Positions 1-9,396 of a stretch of 56,196 bases of DNA are shown one piece after another. Origin of the DNA: a virus. The stretch covers positions 1 through 56,196 of the IMG/VR virus record IMGVR_UViG_3300010397_000013; one strand, written 5' to 3'. How positions within the stretch are numbered: the first letter of the stretch is position 1; each line of letters opens with the position of its first letter. The notes below the pieces were generated by a model, which was not told the DNA's origin, did no database searches, and worked only from the letters and a program-made list of their open reading frames with translations. Position numbers and translations under genes: made by a program.

Positions 1-123
1 TTCAAAGACGGAAACCCACTACGAACGTTTACATTTCCAGCGTATAAAATCTGGAACCTAGCGGCACACTTTAAAGACATCGTGGACTGTTTACTGGATT
101 CGATCATGATCATTTATCAAGAA
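1..123. repeat. Terminal direct repeat, left copy
   Basis: The first 123 bases are identical to bases 56074-56196. This is seen directly. It most likely reflects a circular assembly whose ends were not trimmed, because one open frame reads uninterrupted across the joined ends. A short true terminal repeat in the virion DNA is an alternative that sequence alone cannot exclude. Confidence 0.97.
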
Positions 124-282
124 GCAGATTTAGCAGATGTGATGGACTTCTTTGCCAAATCTTACAAAGGCAAAATATTGGCTGCTGAATGGTTCATAGA
201 TACACAAAAGCGGAAGGTAGTATTTAGACTGCACGTCGAAGATACTGTTCGTCAAAAAGCTCTCGCTTCTACCGAAAGTTAA
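1..282 (+). CDS. Hypothetical protein, 3' part of the gene that crosses the contig ends
   Basis: The frame is open from base 1 to the TAA at 280-282 and continues in phase from 55951 at the other end. The joined gene would encode about 134 residues starting with GTG at 55951. The visible part is mixed hydrophobic and charged (FTFPAYKIWNLAAHFKDIV, then SIMIIYQEADLADVMDFF), without a motif I recognise. It leads directly into the small gene at 285, only 2 bp away, so it belongs to the same early-type operon as the genes before the junction. Function unknown. Confidence 0.8.
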   Translation, partial: FKDGNPLRTFTFPAYKIWNLAAHFKDIVDCLLDSIMIIYQEADLADVMDFFAKSYKGKILAAEWFIDTQKRKVVFRLHVEDTVRQKALASTES

Positions 283-284
283 CA

Positions 285-452
285 ATGACTTGGAAAGCAA
301 ACTACGATAACGATACTGGTCCTGGCGACGAGGGATTTTGGGAATGGTGGGATGTTACAAACGGTGACTATAACTTTAGATGCTTTAGTGAGATGGAAGC
401 GGATTGGTTGGTAAGTATTCTGAACTCGTTCGCGCCACACAGGACACCATGA
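285..452 (+). CDS. Small phage protein, 55 aa
   Basis: ATG at 285 lies 2 bp after the preceding stop and the frame ends at TGA 450-452. The product is acidic and rich in tryptophan (GFWEWWDVTNGDYNFRCFSE), ending EADWLVSILNSFAPHRTP. A short 'modified or filtered data, then residue-wise LVSILN' layout like this is common in small uncharacterised phage early proteins, but no function is known to me. The tight spacing on both sides supports it as a genuine gene. Confidence 0.7.
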   Translation: MTWKANYDNDTGPGDEGFWEWWDVTNGDYNFRCFSEMEADWLVSILNSFAPHRTP

Positions 453-456
453 TTTT

Positions 457-693
457 ATGAAAAGCCGAACAATAATTATTGATGGATGTGTCGCGCAACT
501 CACGCAAGTGTCCAAAAAAGATTTTAAATTAACCTACGATGGTTATCAGACTTTCTTGCGAATTGATGAACGCAATCCAGTAACTCGACGCAAACGCATA
601 ACCAATCTGGCGCATAAAGCTTTCCGGGAATGGCTCAAAGTGTTAGCTTCAGTTTCACTTTCTCCAAAAAGAGTTGGAATCAAATCATCATGA
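457..693 (+). CDS. Hypothetical protein, 78 aa
   Basis: ATG at 457 follows the previous stop by 4 bp. The protein is basic, with an N-terminal beta-rich stretch (RTIIIDGCVAQLTQVSKKDF) and an arginine/lysine cluster (NPVTRRKRITNLAHKAF). I do not recognise a family. Its stop overlaps the ATG of the next gene by four bases (ATGA at 690-693), which suggests translational coupling. Confidence 0.65.
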   Translation: MKSRTIIIDGCVAQLTQVSKKDFKLTYDGYQTFLRIDERNPVTRRKRITNLAHKAFREWLKVLASVSLSPKRVGIKSS

Positions 694-1001
694 ACTTAAT
701 ACCAATAGCAACGCTAACAGGAATGGTTGTGGGTGCATCAATTGCGTCATTTGCCTTTAGGCGTGGAATGAAAATGGCTATGGAAGAATTTATGGCTAAG
801 CGACGCCATATCGACAAATTCTCTGCATTGCGCTTAGAGAACGCATCGGCTAAATGCTATACTTTAATGCGACAGTATGGACCAGATGTGACCCTTGATA
901 ATGCGTTGCAGGGTATTCGTAGTGGTGTTTCAGAAGCCGAACGCCAAAAAGCATATAACCAACTCATCAACGAATTAAACTGGAATCTGCCAAAGAAATG
1001 A
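690..1001 (+). CDS. Small membrane-anchored protein, 103 aa
   Basis: Starting at ATG 690, the protein opens with a hydrophobic segment (LIPIATLTGMVVGASIASFAF) followed by a positively charged, mostly soluble domain. This is a single N-terminal anchor with the C-terminus probably in the cytoplasm. An in-frame ATG at 630 exists, but that start would overlap the upstream gene by 64 bp, whereas 690 gives the usual ATGA overlap. No catalytic motif is visible; function unknown. Confidence 0.65.
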   Translation: MNLIPIATLTGMVVGASIASFAFRRGMKMAMEEFMAKRRHIDKFSALRLENASAKCYTLMRQYGPDVTLDNALQGIRSGVSEAERQKAYNQLINELNWNLPKK

Positions 1002-1315
1002 ATAAGAGAAGTTTTTTAGAAAAGCTGTTTGTTGGTATTTGGGGCTTCCTGCTTGCGCTAATTGGAATAAAAAGACCTTCACTTAAGAAACATAAGGGAT
1101 ATTTTATCGCTGAATTTAAGGCAGCACCTCGTCCGATACCGAACACAGATGATATGATGATCATAATACATCCGAATGCTTTTGATTTTCTGTGCGCTTT
1201 TTGTGGAGAAACAGTAAACGAAAAAAACGGATTCTGTTTGGATGGCCGTTATAAATGGGCACACAAAGGCTGTCTTAACGTCTCCGCTTCGCCCACAACT
1301 CGCGGAAGTGGGTGA
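998..1315 (+). CDS. Membrane-anchored zinc-binding-like protein, 105 aa
   Basis: It starts in an ATGA overlap at 998. Residues 8-25 form a hydrophobic segment (FVGIWGFLLALIGI) after a basic start (MNKRSFLEK). The C-terminal half holds CAFCGETV and then KWAHKGC, a possible CxxC...HxxC zinc site. The last residues are serine/threonine rich. It is the last plus-strand gene before the minus-strand virion block and its stop lies 1 bp from that block's last stop. Function unknown. Confidence 0.6.
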   Translation: MNKRSFLEKLFVGIWGFLLALIGIKRPSLKKHKGYFIAEFKAAPRPIPNTDDMMIIIHPNAFDFLCAFCGETVNEKNGFCLDGRYKWAHKGCLNVSASPTTRGSG

Positions 1316-1316
1316 A

Positions 1317-4300
1317 TTACTTGGGCTTCTTGTTGGTGTCGTAGTTCTGAACACTCATCCCGAACAGCGATAAAATGGCAATGGCTGTTCCTGCTGTAAC
1401 TCCCTGCTCCTGCATCACGCTATAGATGTCACTCATTGACAACGGAATAACAGCATTCATAGCCACAGTCTTTGGTGTAACAGTTTCACCTACTACATTT
1501 TTACCAGTCAAAACGTCCACCACATCTCCAACCACAGGAGATAATTTAGTGCGCAAGAACCGAGCGATCAGGTCTGCGCTTGTGGGATGCCCAAAGGCTA
1601 CCTTACCCCGAATGGGTTCAACTTGGCCCTTACTGTTCACCATTTTCCCAGACGCCAAGCGCGATAGTAGGACGGTCACTTGAGATAATCCAGCGAGCGG
1701 ATCAACGCGAGTGTTTCCCCATTTCATCTTTCCAAAATCAGTAGATCGCGGGTCTGTGTTGATGCTGGCACCAGCAAGCTTTCCAAGACCATAAACAACC
1801 GCCAATCCGCCTAAAAATTTTGCATATTCCTTCGCTACCAAATACCGAGTCTGAGCAGATCCACGATAAGCCGGTTCACCGGCCAAAAGCTGAAACCGAC
1901 TCGCCACCAATCGGGGCGCAAAGAATGCCGTGCTTAGAGTTTCAGCAGCACCCGCTGCCTTCCCCAAATTGCCGCGTCCCGTAGCGATGTTGATATAATT
2001 GGAAATGGCTTCCAGTTCTGCTGGTGTAGCAGTTTTTCCAGAGGTTAAGCTTTCGTGAAGTGCATCGAAAGTATCTGCCCGAAGCCTGTTCAGGAATGTC
2101 ACGTAAGCACGCCCTGAAGCTGCAACCCCTGGAATTTTGCTGGCCAATCTCGACATGAAAGCTTCTTCCATGCTCGTCAGCCTTGCACCTTCACGCGGAG
2201 CCAAGAACAACTTAGATTGCGCATACAACTTTGCGTTTGGACGTGCGGCAATTTCTGCCTCAACTGTGGCAGCGTTTTTCTCTGAGAGCAGAGCCTTGAA
2301 CATTGGCCCAAGTGCTTTTGCTGCTCGCACTGGATTGCCAAGTGAAATGAACCCACCTTGCCGGAATACCGCTGATACATCCCAACTGGTCATTATTGCC
2401 CGGCTGAGATTGAGGGCCTCTTTTGTTCCCATCCAAATCTTTTCCGCTCTTGATTTGCGTAAATAACGTTCGTGCTCAAGGCCGCGATTGAACCTTTCAC
2501 GTAACAAATTAACTTCAGCTTTTGCGGAAGCTGTTATCGGGTCCAATGCCAATTCGCGCTTGATTCTCCGAGGCGAAAAATCACCAGCAGCCAATCGTTC
2601 ATTTAATTCCGCCCTCTCGGTAGCCAATCTGGTTTTAAGGGATTGGATGGCAATTTCTTCCGGGGTCTTTTTTGGTTTGGCCTCATTGCGTAGCCGCTGC
2701 TTGATTTTGTTCAGTTCTGCCAACTCTGCGCGTTTAGCTGAAAGTTCAGGCAACACAGACTTTCCCGGAGTTTTCTTGGCTTCAATGTCACCTTCATTGA
2801 TCTGGCGCGTAACTTCTTCGATGCGCTTATCAATCTCCCCAATTTGTTTCGTTTGCTCTTTGACTCGTTTGGCCTCTTGCAGAGCAGCATCAAGGTTTTT
2901 AAGGTGGGCAATCTGTTCCCGGATTGCTGTTGCTCTCGATTTTAGCGCGTTAAGCTTTTCACTTGCTGGCAGTGGTGTTCCAGCAGGCTTTCCGTAGTCG
3001 CCTTTCCTGGCACGTTCAAGCGCGGCTTCTGCTTGAACTGAATTGCGTTCGGCGGCAGCAATGGCCCTTTCAAGCCGTTGTTCAGGAGTTAATGTCTTAT
3101 CTCCAAAAATTTCATCATTCTCCTTCTTTAGCCTGTCGATTTCTGCTCGTTGAGCAATTGATTCAGCATCAGACGGCGAAACTCGCTTGCCTTTTACAAT
3201 GCGTGTCTTGGTGGCGTTCTCAAATCGCAAATCAGCAATGCGATGCTTATTGCGGGTCTTAATGGCATCCAACGTGGACTTCAACTGGCTGGCCGGATCG
3301 CTGGTAGTGATTCCAAGCTTTTTACTCAGTTCATTTATTTCCTTCGTTCGTCGTCGGGATAGATCGGTTTGTTCAACCCGCTGCTGGCCTGTGCGCAATC
3401 CGGCTTCACCTTTTTGGAGCCGTTCGAGCGTGGAAAGCTTCCGTTCTTCTTCTGACGCTTGAATTAACCGCTTACGAATTGGATCTGATGTGGCGGCTTT
3501 AAATTTACCGTATTGCGTCCAAGCATCACGCGCCTCAACAGTGGTTATTTCGGGGATAATATCTTTCAGGATGCCATGAACAGCATCAGTGATTTCGTTG
3601 CCTAGAATAGTTTTTGGATCTCGCCCCTTACCCGCTTCCTCTTTCAAAAAGTTGCTGGCTAATTCTCTCGCATAGCGTCCGATGTCAGCGTCGTCTGCTT
3701 CATCTGCAACAGCTTCTTTTAATCCTTCGGTGATTGCCTTGCGTTCATCGGCTGTCGATGTGATGGCTTTTTTGATTTTGTCTGCGGTCGCTTTGCCACG
3801 TGCTTTTTCCAGTGTTGATTGTTCATCGGCCAAAACCTTTTCGCTGGCGGCGCGGATTTCGTTGATGTGTTCTCGTGCCCATTCACCCAAGTCTGCAATC
3901 ATTGAGTCAGTCCACTTTGCCACATCCGTCAATCCGCGAGTAAGTTTAGCCGCACCATAGATTGCAGCATCGCTAAGAATAGTGGGGTCAATACCCGCTG
4001 AAGTTCTACCAAGTCTTGCCTTTAATCGCGCAAGGGCTTCATCACCCTTTTTATCCATGTATTTTGCAAATCGTTCAGCCTGTGCTATGACTCCCGGTGC
4101 ATAGGATGGCTGTTGTGCAACTGTGGCCCTGGCTTCCGCTAAAGCTTTGTCCATTTCAGCTTTAGCAACTCGCTCATTGGCAGCAGTTTCAGCTTCAGTA
4201 GCCTTCCTTTCGGCCTCAACTAATTTTTGGTGCAATTCGGCAATTTCAGCATGTTCCTGTTCAGTTAATGGCTCGAATCCTTTTGCTGCTCGCTGCCTTG

Positions 4301-5822
4301 CTTCCATCGCTGCTAGAGTGAAATCCTCCTTCATTAACCGTTGGCGCATCTGCCCGCTCCGTCCCCATTCAGTTCCAACTTTTTTAGCAACCTGCTCAAT
4401 TTTGTTTAACTTATTTTCAAAAAAGGCTGCTCTAGTTTTGGCATCTTCGACATCAGCCATTCTTCCATCTTCGTACGCTTGTGCGCCGTCGCGAGTCGCC
4501 TTGGCGTACTCGTTTTGTAAATCCACGTAACGATGATCAAGAGCCAATACTTCATCGGCATTAATTTGGGTTTTACGTCCTTGCTGTAGATCGTCAATCA
4601 ATCGGTCCTGCCACTCTGGCTCCAAATCAATGCGAGCCATGACGCGATCCCAAACCACGGCATTTTTGAGACGCTGTGGCGCAATTATTGGGGATAAGCC
4701 GCGAGATTGGCGTTCGGCATCAACGGCGGCATTCTTTACTCCAGTAGCGGTTCGGCTGGTTGGAGTGAACTCACTTGGTACTGCCCCGCCCATGCCGATG
4801 ATTTCTGACTCCTGAAGCCCTGGCTGTGGGGTTTGCTCAGTTGGTGCAGGTGGTGCAGGCTGAGTCACGTCAATTGCTGGTTCAGTAGAAGGAGCAGGAG
4901 CAGCTTCTACTGTTTCAAGCTTAGGTGCTTCCGGCGCTTTCCCCTCTTGCTCAAGACGGTCCAGTGTGGATTCGGAGACGGCGAGTTCACCAGCCAACTC
5001 AGCCTTTTGTTCCGCAATATACTTTGCGCGTCTTGCGCTTTCAGCCATTTCAGCCTCAGTCACATCGCGCAATGGCGGCAGTAATCGCGGAGCATTCTCT
5101 TTTGGAAGTGGAGCAGTCTTTGCCCCCTTAGCTATCGCCAATGGAATACCAAGTTGTGCCGCTAATCCAACTGTAGAAGCTATCAGTTCGGGGGTATCCT
5201 TTGCCTGCTTCACTCTTTCCACTGCTTCTGGGATCGATTCAACCATCGGAGCGGCAAAGAGTGGTGTGGCTAATCCCGGCGATCTTACCACTGGTCCCAT
5301 ACTAAAAGCCGCGGCTGGATCGGTAGTGGCACTGAGAACTTCTCCAGCCGCCTTTTGCAATCCTTGGCCAACACTTCCTTCTGAAGCCTTACCAAGCGGG
5401 GAAAGGAATTCAACCGCTCTTTGAGCCTGCTCAGGACTTACGATTGGTTGCTGAGTCAAATCTGGCGCATTCTCAGGTGTCTTTGGAATGCCGGGAATAA
5501 AGCCCAGCATCCTACCCACGCCTTTGCTGGCTACACCCAATGCTGAACGTGCTACTGTCCAAGGTGCTGTGCGATGGAGAATATCAGCACCAGTTTCAAG
5601 TCCAGAAAGAATGGATTGGCCAGCATCCAGTCTTTCACCTTCTTTGCGAGCCTGTTCCAGTTGTACAGTTCTTACCAGCGCACGAGTCTTCTGCATCGAC
5701 TCGGCAGCTTTTTTGTATTCGTCGGGTTCGGCTACTTGATCGAAAATGTCCGATTTGGCTGGCGCAACCTCATCAAAAATATCCTGTTTCGGCGCTTCGA
5801 GTGTATCGAAGATGTCATTCAT
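1317..5822 (-). CDS. Giant internal virion / DNA-ejection-type protein, 1501 aa
   Basis: This is the largest gene in the window. The N-terminal ~60 residues contain the repeated phrase DIFDxxxxxxxDIFDxVA. Small hydrophobic Ala/Gly segments follow, then roughly 700 residues of charged coiled-coil type sequence, and a conserved C-terminal third that includes DVSAVFRQGGFISLGNPVRA, INIATGRGNLG, FFAPRLVASRFQLLAG and DPRSTDFGKMKWGNTRVDPL. I recall this C-terminal pattern from large phage proteins of podovirus-like and metagenomic genomes, where the gene lies near tail and ejection genes. Size and position match internal core/ejection proteins; no peptidoglycan hydrolase motif was recognised. The start at 5822 shares one base with the next gene's stop. 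Confidence 0.8.
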   Translation of the reverse strand: MNDIFDTLEAPKQDIFDEVAPAKSDIFDQVAEPDEYKKAAESMQKTRALVRTVQLEQARKEGERLDAGQSILSGLETGADILHRTAPWTVARSALGVASKGVGRMLGFIPGIPKTPENAPDLTQQPIVSPEQAQRAVEFLSPLGKASEGSVGQGLQKAAGEVLSATTDPAAAFSMGPVVRSPGLATPLFAAPMVESIPEAVERVKQAKDTPELIASTVGLAAQLGIPLAIAKGAKTAPLPKENAPRLLPPLRDVTEAEMAESARRAKYIAEQKAELAGELAVSESTLDRLEQEGKAPEAPKLETVEAAPAPSTEPAIDVTQPAPPAPTEQTPQPGLQESEIIGMGGAVPSEFTPTSRTATGVKNAAVDAERQSRGLSPIIAPQRLKNAVVWDRVMARIDLEPEWQDRLIDDLQQGRKTQINADEVLALDHRYVDLQNEYAKATRDGAQAYEDGRMADVEDAKTRAAFFENKLNKIEQVAKKVGTEWGRSGQMRQRLMKEDFTLAAMEARQRAAKGFEPLTEQEHAEIAELHQKLVEAERKATEAETAANERVAKAEMDKALAEARATVAQQPSYAPGVIAQAERFAKYMDKKGDEALARLKARLGRTSAGIDPTILSDAAIYGAAKLTRGLTDVAKWTDSMIADLGEWAREHINEIRAASEKVLADEQSTLEKARGKATADKIKKAITSTADERKAITEGLKEAVADEADDADIGRYARELASNFLKEEAGKGRDPKTILGNEITDAVHGILKDIIPEITTVEARDAWTQYGKFKAATSDPIRKRLIQASEEERKLSTLERLQKGEAGLRTGQQRVEQTDLSRRRTKEINELSKKLGITTSDPASQLKSTLDAIKTRNKHRIADLRFENATKTRIVKGKRVSPSDAESIAQRAEIDRLKKENDEIFGDKTLTPEQRLERAIAAAERNSVQAEAALERARKGDYGKPAGTPLPASEKLNALKSRATAIREQIAHLKNLDAALQEAKRVKEQTKQIGEIDKRIEEVTRQINEGDIEAKKTPGKSVLPELSAKRAELAELNKIKQRLRNEAKPKKTPEEIAIQSLKTRLATERAELNERLAAGDFSPRRIKRELALDPITASAKAEVNLLRERFNRGLEHERYLRKSRAEKIWMGTKEALNLSRAIMTSWDVSAVFRQGGFISLGNPVRAAKALGPMFKALLSEKNAATVEAEIAARPNAKLYAQSKLFLAPREGARLTSMEEAFMSRLASKIPGVAASGRAYVTFLNRLRADTFDALHESLTSGKTATPAELEAISNYINIATGRGNLGKAAGAAETLSTAFFAPRLVASRFQLLAGEPAYRGSAQTRYLVAKEYAKFLGGLAVVYGLGKLAGASINTDPRSTDFGKMKWGNTRVDPLAGLSQVTVLLSRLASGKMVNSKGQVEPIRGKVAFGHPTSADLIARFLRTKLSPVVGDVVDVLTGKNVVGETVTPKTVAMNAVIPLSMSDIYSVMQEQGVTAGTAIAILSLFGMSVQNYDTNKKPK

Positions 5823-6817
5823 TAAAAACTGAATCCAGCATCACGCGCCATTTTGCGAGCTTTTTCTTTATCGCCGCCAGATTGTTTAAGGAAATCTATT
5901 GCAGCTTCACGAGTTAATGGATTGAGTGACGAAGATTGTAATCCGGCAGGCGGTGCAACTAATTTGTTTTGAGTTGGGATTGGCCTAACGCCCATGCTCA
6001 AATCTTTCAGATAAGCATTGATGTCAGAGAGTTCTTTGGCGTGTGCGGTTCTCTCTGTTTTATCTGTGGAAGATTTCAAAAGTGTCTGCAAAATTCGTGC
6101 TCTTGATTCAGCCATTCTGCCCATCTCGTTTGGGGTCAATTCTGCCACTGTCTTGCCTTTATCCTTACGCTCGAAGTGGCCAGTATGGGGATTTACCACG
6201 TACTTTTCACCTTCCAACTCAATGATCTTTGGTAGGTTTTCGGCCTGCTCCTGAGATAGTGCGCTTCTCGGAACAATATGGACCGCATTACCTCCAGTTG
6301 GCGTAGGAGCAATAACCGCATTCACCATGTCCTTACTTCCTGGCACTGCGAAGTTTGTCATGTAGGGGCTTGCCGCACGCGGCGGTGGTGCAATCGCCCT
6401 CATATCTGGTGCGAAGCTCTTATCTCCTGGCTGACTGAAATAACTGAAATTCTTATACGCAGCTTCACGCGGGTCCATGCCTGACCGTCGCGCTTCATCC
6501 ATACGCATCACGCCCAACAATCTTCGTGCTGCCGCAACATCCTGAACCGCTTGTGCTACGCTGGTTGCGTGTTCGTAAGTCTGTTTCAGGAATTGCTGTT
6601 CGCGCCGATTGCGCTGTTCTTCTGCTGCTTCTTGTGGCGTAGGTAACGCCATTGGCTGTGCCCCCGGTGGTGGGATCGGAAGTCCACGCCGAATTATTGG
6701 CACAGGCGGCATTGGTGCCTGAGTCATTGGAGGATTCTGAGGCGGCACTTGGCCAAGACTAGGCGCACTAAAATCAGGCACTTCTGGTCCAAGATCGATT
6801 ACGTCTTCTTCTGGCAT
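5822..6817 (-). CDS. Virion-associated protein, 331 aa
   Basis: The N-terminal ~70 residues are proline rich (PPQNPPMTQAPMPPVPIIRR), followed by a charged helical region and a C-terminal segment LTREAAIDFLKQSGGDKEKA RKMARDAGF. The last segment matches a short helical tail I recall from phage internal or structural proteins. Its position directly upstream of the 1501-residue protein in the same operon suggests a second ejection or internal-core protein. The precise role is not visible from sequence. Confidence 0.65.
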   Translation of the reverse strand: MPEEDVIDLGPEVPDFSAPSLGQVPPQNPPMTQAPMPPVPIIRRGLPIPPPGAQPMALPTPQEAAEEQRNRREQQFLKQTYEHATSVAQAVQDVAAARRLLGVMRMDEARRSGMDPREAAYKNFSYFSQPGDKSFAPDMRAIAPPPRAASPYMTNFAVPGSKDMVNAVIAPTPTGGNAVHIVPRSALSQEQAENLPKIIELEGEKYVVNPHTGHFERKDKGKTVAELTPNEMGRMAESRARILQTLLKSSTDKTERTAHAKELSDINAYLKDLSMGVRPIPTQNKLVAPPAGLQSSSLNPLTREAAIDFLKQSGGDKEKARKMARDAGFSF

Positions 6818-6820
6818 AAC

Positions 6821-7960
6821 CTAATACCAATCTTCCGATCCGTAATTGCTGTAACTCGGAGGGGCATAGTTCCAAGTGTCTGTGGCTTGATTTGCATAAG
6901 TCCATTCAGGGACATCAGGGTAAGCAGCCTGATCAATAAAAAACATATTTCTGCCAGGCACTCCAGTTGGGATCATGGTGTTGTAAAAAGGATCATCTGG
7001 CCCACCAAATCCGCCGTAACCTGGCCTTTCTGGTCTGACATTCGTTGGGTAGGCATTTCCATTATCGTCATACCACAATCCACCACCGCCTCCGCCAGAT
7101 GGTGTAAATGGATTCGGCGGCATTGATGCGCTTGAACTACCACCGCCTGAAATCGGTTGTGCTCGGTAACCATAACTTGGACTTCCACCCCCTCCACCAC
7201 CACCACCGCCCCGATTGAAATTTCTAGCTGCATCCAAGACTAGCCGTGCTCGTTCAATATCCAACTGTCCAAGCTGCACCTGCCTGCGAAGTTCCAGTTC
7301 CGCTTGTTGCAAACTCAATTGGCCTCGCTGCACAGCGGACAAAATTTGTTGGCTAACATCGTAAGGCTGTGGCACTCGACCATGAGCACCAGAAAGTAAT
7401 GAATTAGCGATTTGCGCACGCCGTTCAACATCGGATTGTCTTAGTCTCCCCGTTGTTTCCGATCCAGCGTAACTGCCGGGAATGCCTCGCGCTGTGGCAA
7501 GTTCAGCGCCTTGCATGGTGACATCATAATTGGCCTGCGCATCATTCGGGTTCAATAATCGCATGGTCGCGCCATACACGGGATCGCTTTGCTGTGCTCC
7601 CCGGTAATAATCCAAGTTGTATTGGTTTACCTGATTCCCAACCCCAATGGCATTACTGACTTCATCTCCTGAAGGCTGAAAAGAAACTGGTTGATACGAA
7701 TTTGGTTGTGTGGCGGTTCGAGAAGCTATCTCTGGATAAAGCTCAGGATACATTTGTTTGGCGGCAGCAATTTGCTGATCCATCGGTGCTGGATTAAATG
7801 GATATCCTCCGCTTGCGCTGTATGGATTGGGTGGCCTTCTCAGAACGTTAGGTCCTGTAGATCCTGGAACAAATGGCATGTATGGCTGCGCAAATTCTCC
7901 GGGATTATCAACTGTGCCGCCAATTGGTTTGCCGGTCTTAGGATCGTAAAATGTTGCCAT
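6821..7960 (-). CDS. Virion-associated Gly/Pro/Tyr-rich protein, 379 aa
   Basis: The product has disordered N- and C-terminal parts rich in Pro, Tyr and Gly. A central helical, glutamine-rich region (LSLQQAELELRRQVQLGQLD) precedes a run of nine glycines near residue 254. The C-terminus is aromatic (APPSYSNYGSEDWY). It sits in a tightly packed minus-strand virion operon, 1-3 bp from each neighbour. I infer an internal virion or tail role; no family recognised beyond that. Confidence 0.6.
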   Translation of the reverse strand: MATFYDPKTGKPIGGTVDNPGEFAQPYMPFVPGSTGPNVLRRPPNPYSASGGYPFNPAPMDQQIAAAKQMYPELYPEIASRTATQPNSYQPVSFQPSGDEVSNAIGVGNQVNQYNLDYYRGAQQSDPVYGATMRLLNPNDAQANYDVTMQGAELATARGIPGSYAGSETTGRLRQSDVERRAQIANSLLSGAHGRVPQPYDVSQQILSAVQRGQLSLQQAELELRRQVQLGQLDIERARLVLDAARNFNRGGGGGGGGGSPSYGYRAQPISGGGSSSASMPPNPFTPSGGGGGGLWYDDNGNAYPTNVRPERPGYGGFGGPDDPFYNTMIPTGVPGRNMFFIDQAAYPDVPEWTYANQATDTWNYAPPSYSNYGSEDWY

Positions 7961-7961
7961 A

Positions 7962-8993
7962 CTACTGCATGTTGATGTTCACCCGCGCCAAGTCAGCACT
8001 GCCAAACGGTTTAAAGCTAACTGCTGGCCGTAGTGCGCCTTCGTAATGGATTAGTTCACCATTCAACAATCGGATCGCGTCCCGATGATGTTTGATAGCC
8101 AATTGCGCGGCTCCCGGATTGTCCATAATGCTATATCTGATAGAAATACATTCCTCAATGATCGCTTCAAGGTTCCCTACTGGCACCAGATAGTCTGTAT
8201 CCACAGCAACCGGGATGTATTCCAGTTTGGCAATCGCTTCGATTTGCAGCGGTGACGTGCATGGTATACAGCACTTCTTCGGCATCCCTACAATCTGATA
8301 ACGCCGATAGGCAGCAGTGGTTTCTCCTGGCTGCATGGTGAGTATCAATCTCTCGTTCCCATCGGTATCAACTTCATAAAATCGCACTACCCCAATCGTC
8401 ACATCCTTTTGCAATCCAGTTAGACTGTTCAGGATTTGGCTGTCAATGAATGGAGCAGTCAAAACCAGAAATTCGCCAGTGACTTCAACCAATCCGTCAG
8501 CCGAATAAATGGTGTCATCGTTCTGGTCCGTGCCTTGAACCAGCACACGCTTTCCGGCATCAGCGGCATTGGTCAGGTAAACTCGAAGCGTGCTGCCGGC
8601 TACTAAATCGGAGAAGGTTGGGAATGTGCCGCGTTCATAGCCTTGCAGCCAATTCTGCCCACGCCGATTCCTCGGCTGAGGGCCAATGCCATAATCCAAG
8701 AATTCAAAGAATTGATTCTGAATTGGCACAGGGCGTTTGCACACCGCAATATTCTCAAGTCGCGCAACTTCTCTTGGTGTCGTGATGAATGGATTGCAGG
8801 TTGTATCGACGTTGAAAACCATCTTCACCCATGAACCATACCAGCCAGTATCTCCCTGCTCGACTGAGTAGGTCAGTTTTTGTTGCGCTGCATTCACTGC
8901 CGCTGCGCAGCCAGATAGATCGGACTGACACGTACCGATGGCCGTGGGGCCACGAGAGGTTCTGAAATCCAGCAAGCGCGTTCTAAGTGGCAT
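7962..8993 (-). CDS. Conserved phage structural protein, 343 aa
   Basis: The C-terminal portion (YIPVAVDTDYLVPVGNLEAI, IEECISIRYS, AIKHHRDAIRLLNGELIHYE) resembles a conserved segment I recall from metagenomic phage virion proteins found beside tail genes. The N-terminus contains several cysteines and a beta-rich middle domain (RVYLTNAADAGKRVLVQGTD). By context it may be a head-tail connector or tail-tube-like component; this is inference. It starts at 8993, 3 bp after the preceding small frame. Confidence 0.65.
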   Translation of the reverse strand: MPLRTRLLDFRTSRGPTAIGTCQSDLSGCAAAVNAAQQKLTYSVEQGDTGWYGSWVKMVFNVDTTCNPFITTPREVARLENIAVCKRPVPIQNQFFEFLDYGIGPQPRNRRGQNWLQGYERGTFPTFSDLVAGSTLRVYLTNAADAGKRVLVQGTDQNDDTIYSADGLVEVTGEFLVLTAPFIDSQILNSLTGLQKDVTIGVVRFYEVDTDGNERLILTMQPGETTAAYRRYQIVGMPKKCCIPCTSPLQIEAIAKLEYIPVAVDTDYLVPVGNLEAIIEECISIRYSIMDNPGAAQLAIKHHRDAIRLLNGELIHYEGALRPAVSFKPFGSADLARVNINMQ

Positions 8994-8996
8994 TAC

Positions 8997-9233
8997 TTAT
9001 TTTCGATCTTTCTTATTAGGCCATCCGTACCACCACACCATATTGTGGAAATCATCGAACATCTTCAAAAGCTCTACGACTTGAGCATCGAACACACACG
9101 ACCTCCACTTAAAACCATGATCCGAAATCATTTGCATCTCGCACCTCAACAGGCCGAAGCGCAAGACCAAGAAACAGCGCACCTGCAACAAGAAAAGGCT
9201 AAACTTATGAATGAAAGAACGAAGTGGTTTCAT
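8997..9233 (-). CDS. Doubtful small protein, up to 78 aa
   Basis: A minus-strand frame fits neatly between two virion genes. The full frame would begin with a hydrophobic Phe/Leu-rich stretch (FSLFLLQVRCFLVLRFGLL). An internal ATG would give about 45 residues ending DDFHNMVWWYGWPNKKDRK, which looks more protein-like. The opposite strand is also open here with a Gln/Glu-rich sequence, so the coding strand is not certain. Gene spacing and operon direction favour the minus strand and the shorter start. Confidence 0.4.
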   Translation of the reverse strand: MKPLRSFIHKFSLFLLQVRCFLVLRFGLLRCEMQMISDHGFKWRSCVFDAQVVELLKMFDDFHNMVWWYGWPNKKDRK

Positions 9234-9240
9234 GTTTTAG

Positions 9241-9396
9241 TTAAGCATAGTAATCCGGCTTGCGCTTCTTTTTCAAAGGTTGGCCTGTGTGATAATTTTG
9301 GCCCGTACTCGCCTGGCAGACTGCATAAGCATTCACCCCCTTGCCTTTGCGCTTCACCTTCTCCACGCATCTTGCCACTTTGGTTCCTTTAGGCAT
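9241..9396 (-). CDS. Small basic conserved phage protein, 51 aa
   Basis: ATG at 9396 overlaps the stop of the upstream gene by eight bases and the frame ends at 9241. The sequence begins MPKGTKVARCVEKVKRKGKG and ends GQPLKKKRKPDYYA. The pattern 'KGTKV.RCV.KVK.KG....YAVCQASTG' is one I recall from very small phage proteins located among structural genes. It is strongly basic and may bind nucleic acid, but no function is established. It is short enough to be missed by automatic gene callers. Confidence 0.72.
   Translation of the reverse strand: MPKGTKVARCVEKVKRKGKGVNAYAVCQASTGQNYHTGQPLKKKRKPDYYA

Noticed and set aside
9045-9392. A plus-strand frame of 115 codons inside the minus-strand virion operon.
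   Set aside because: It runs against the operon and overlaps the small basic gene at 9241-9396, which has family-like sequence.
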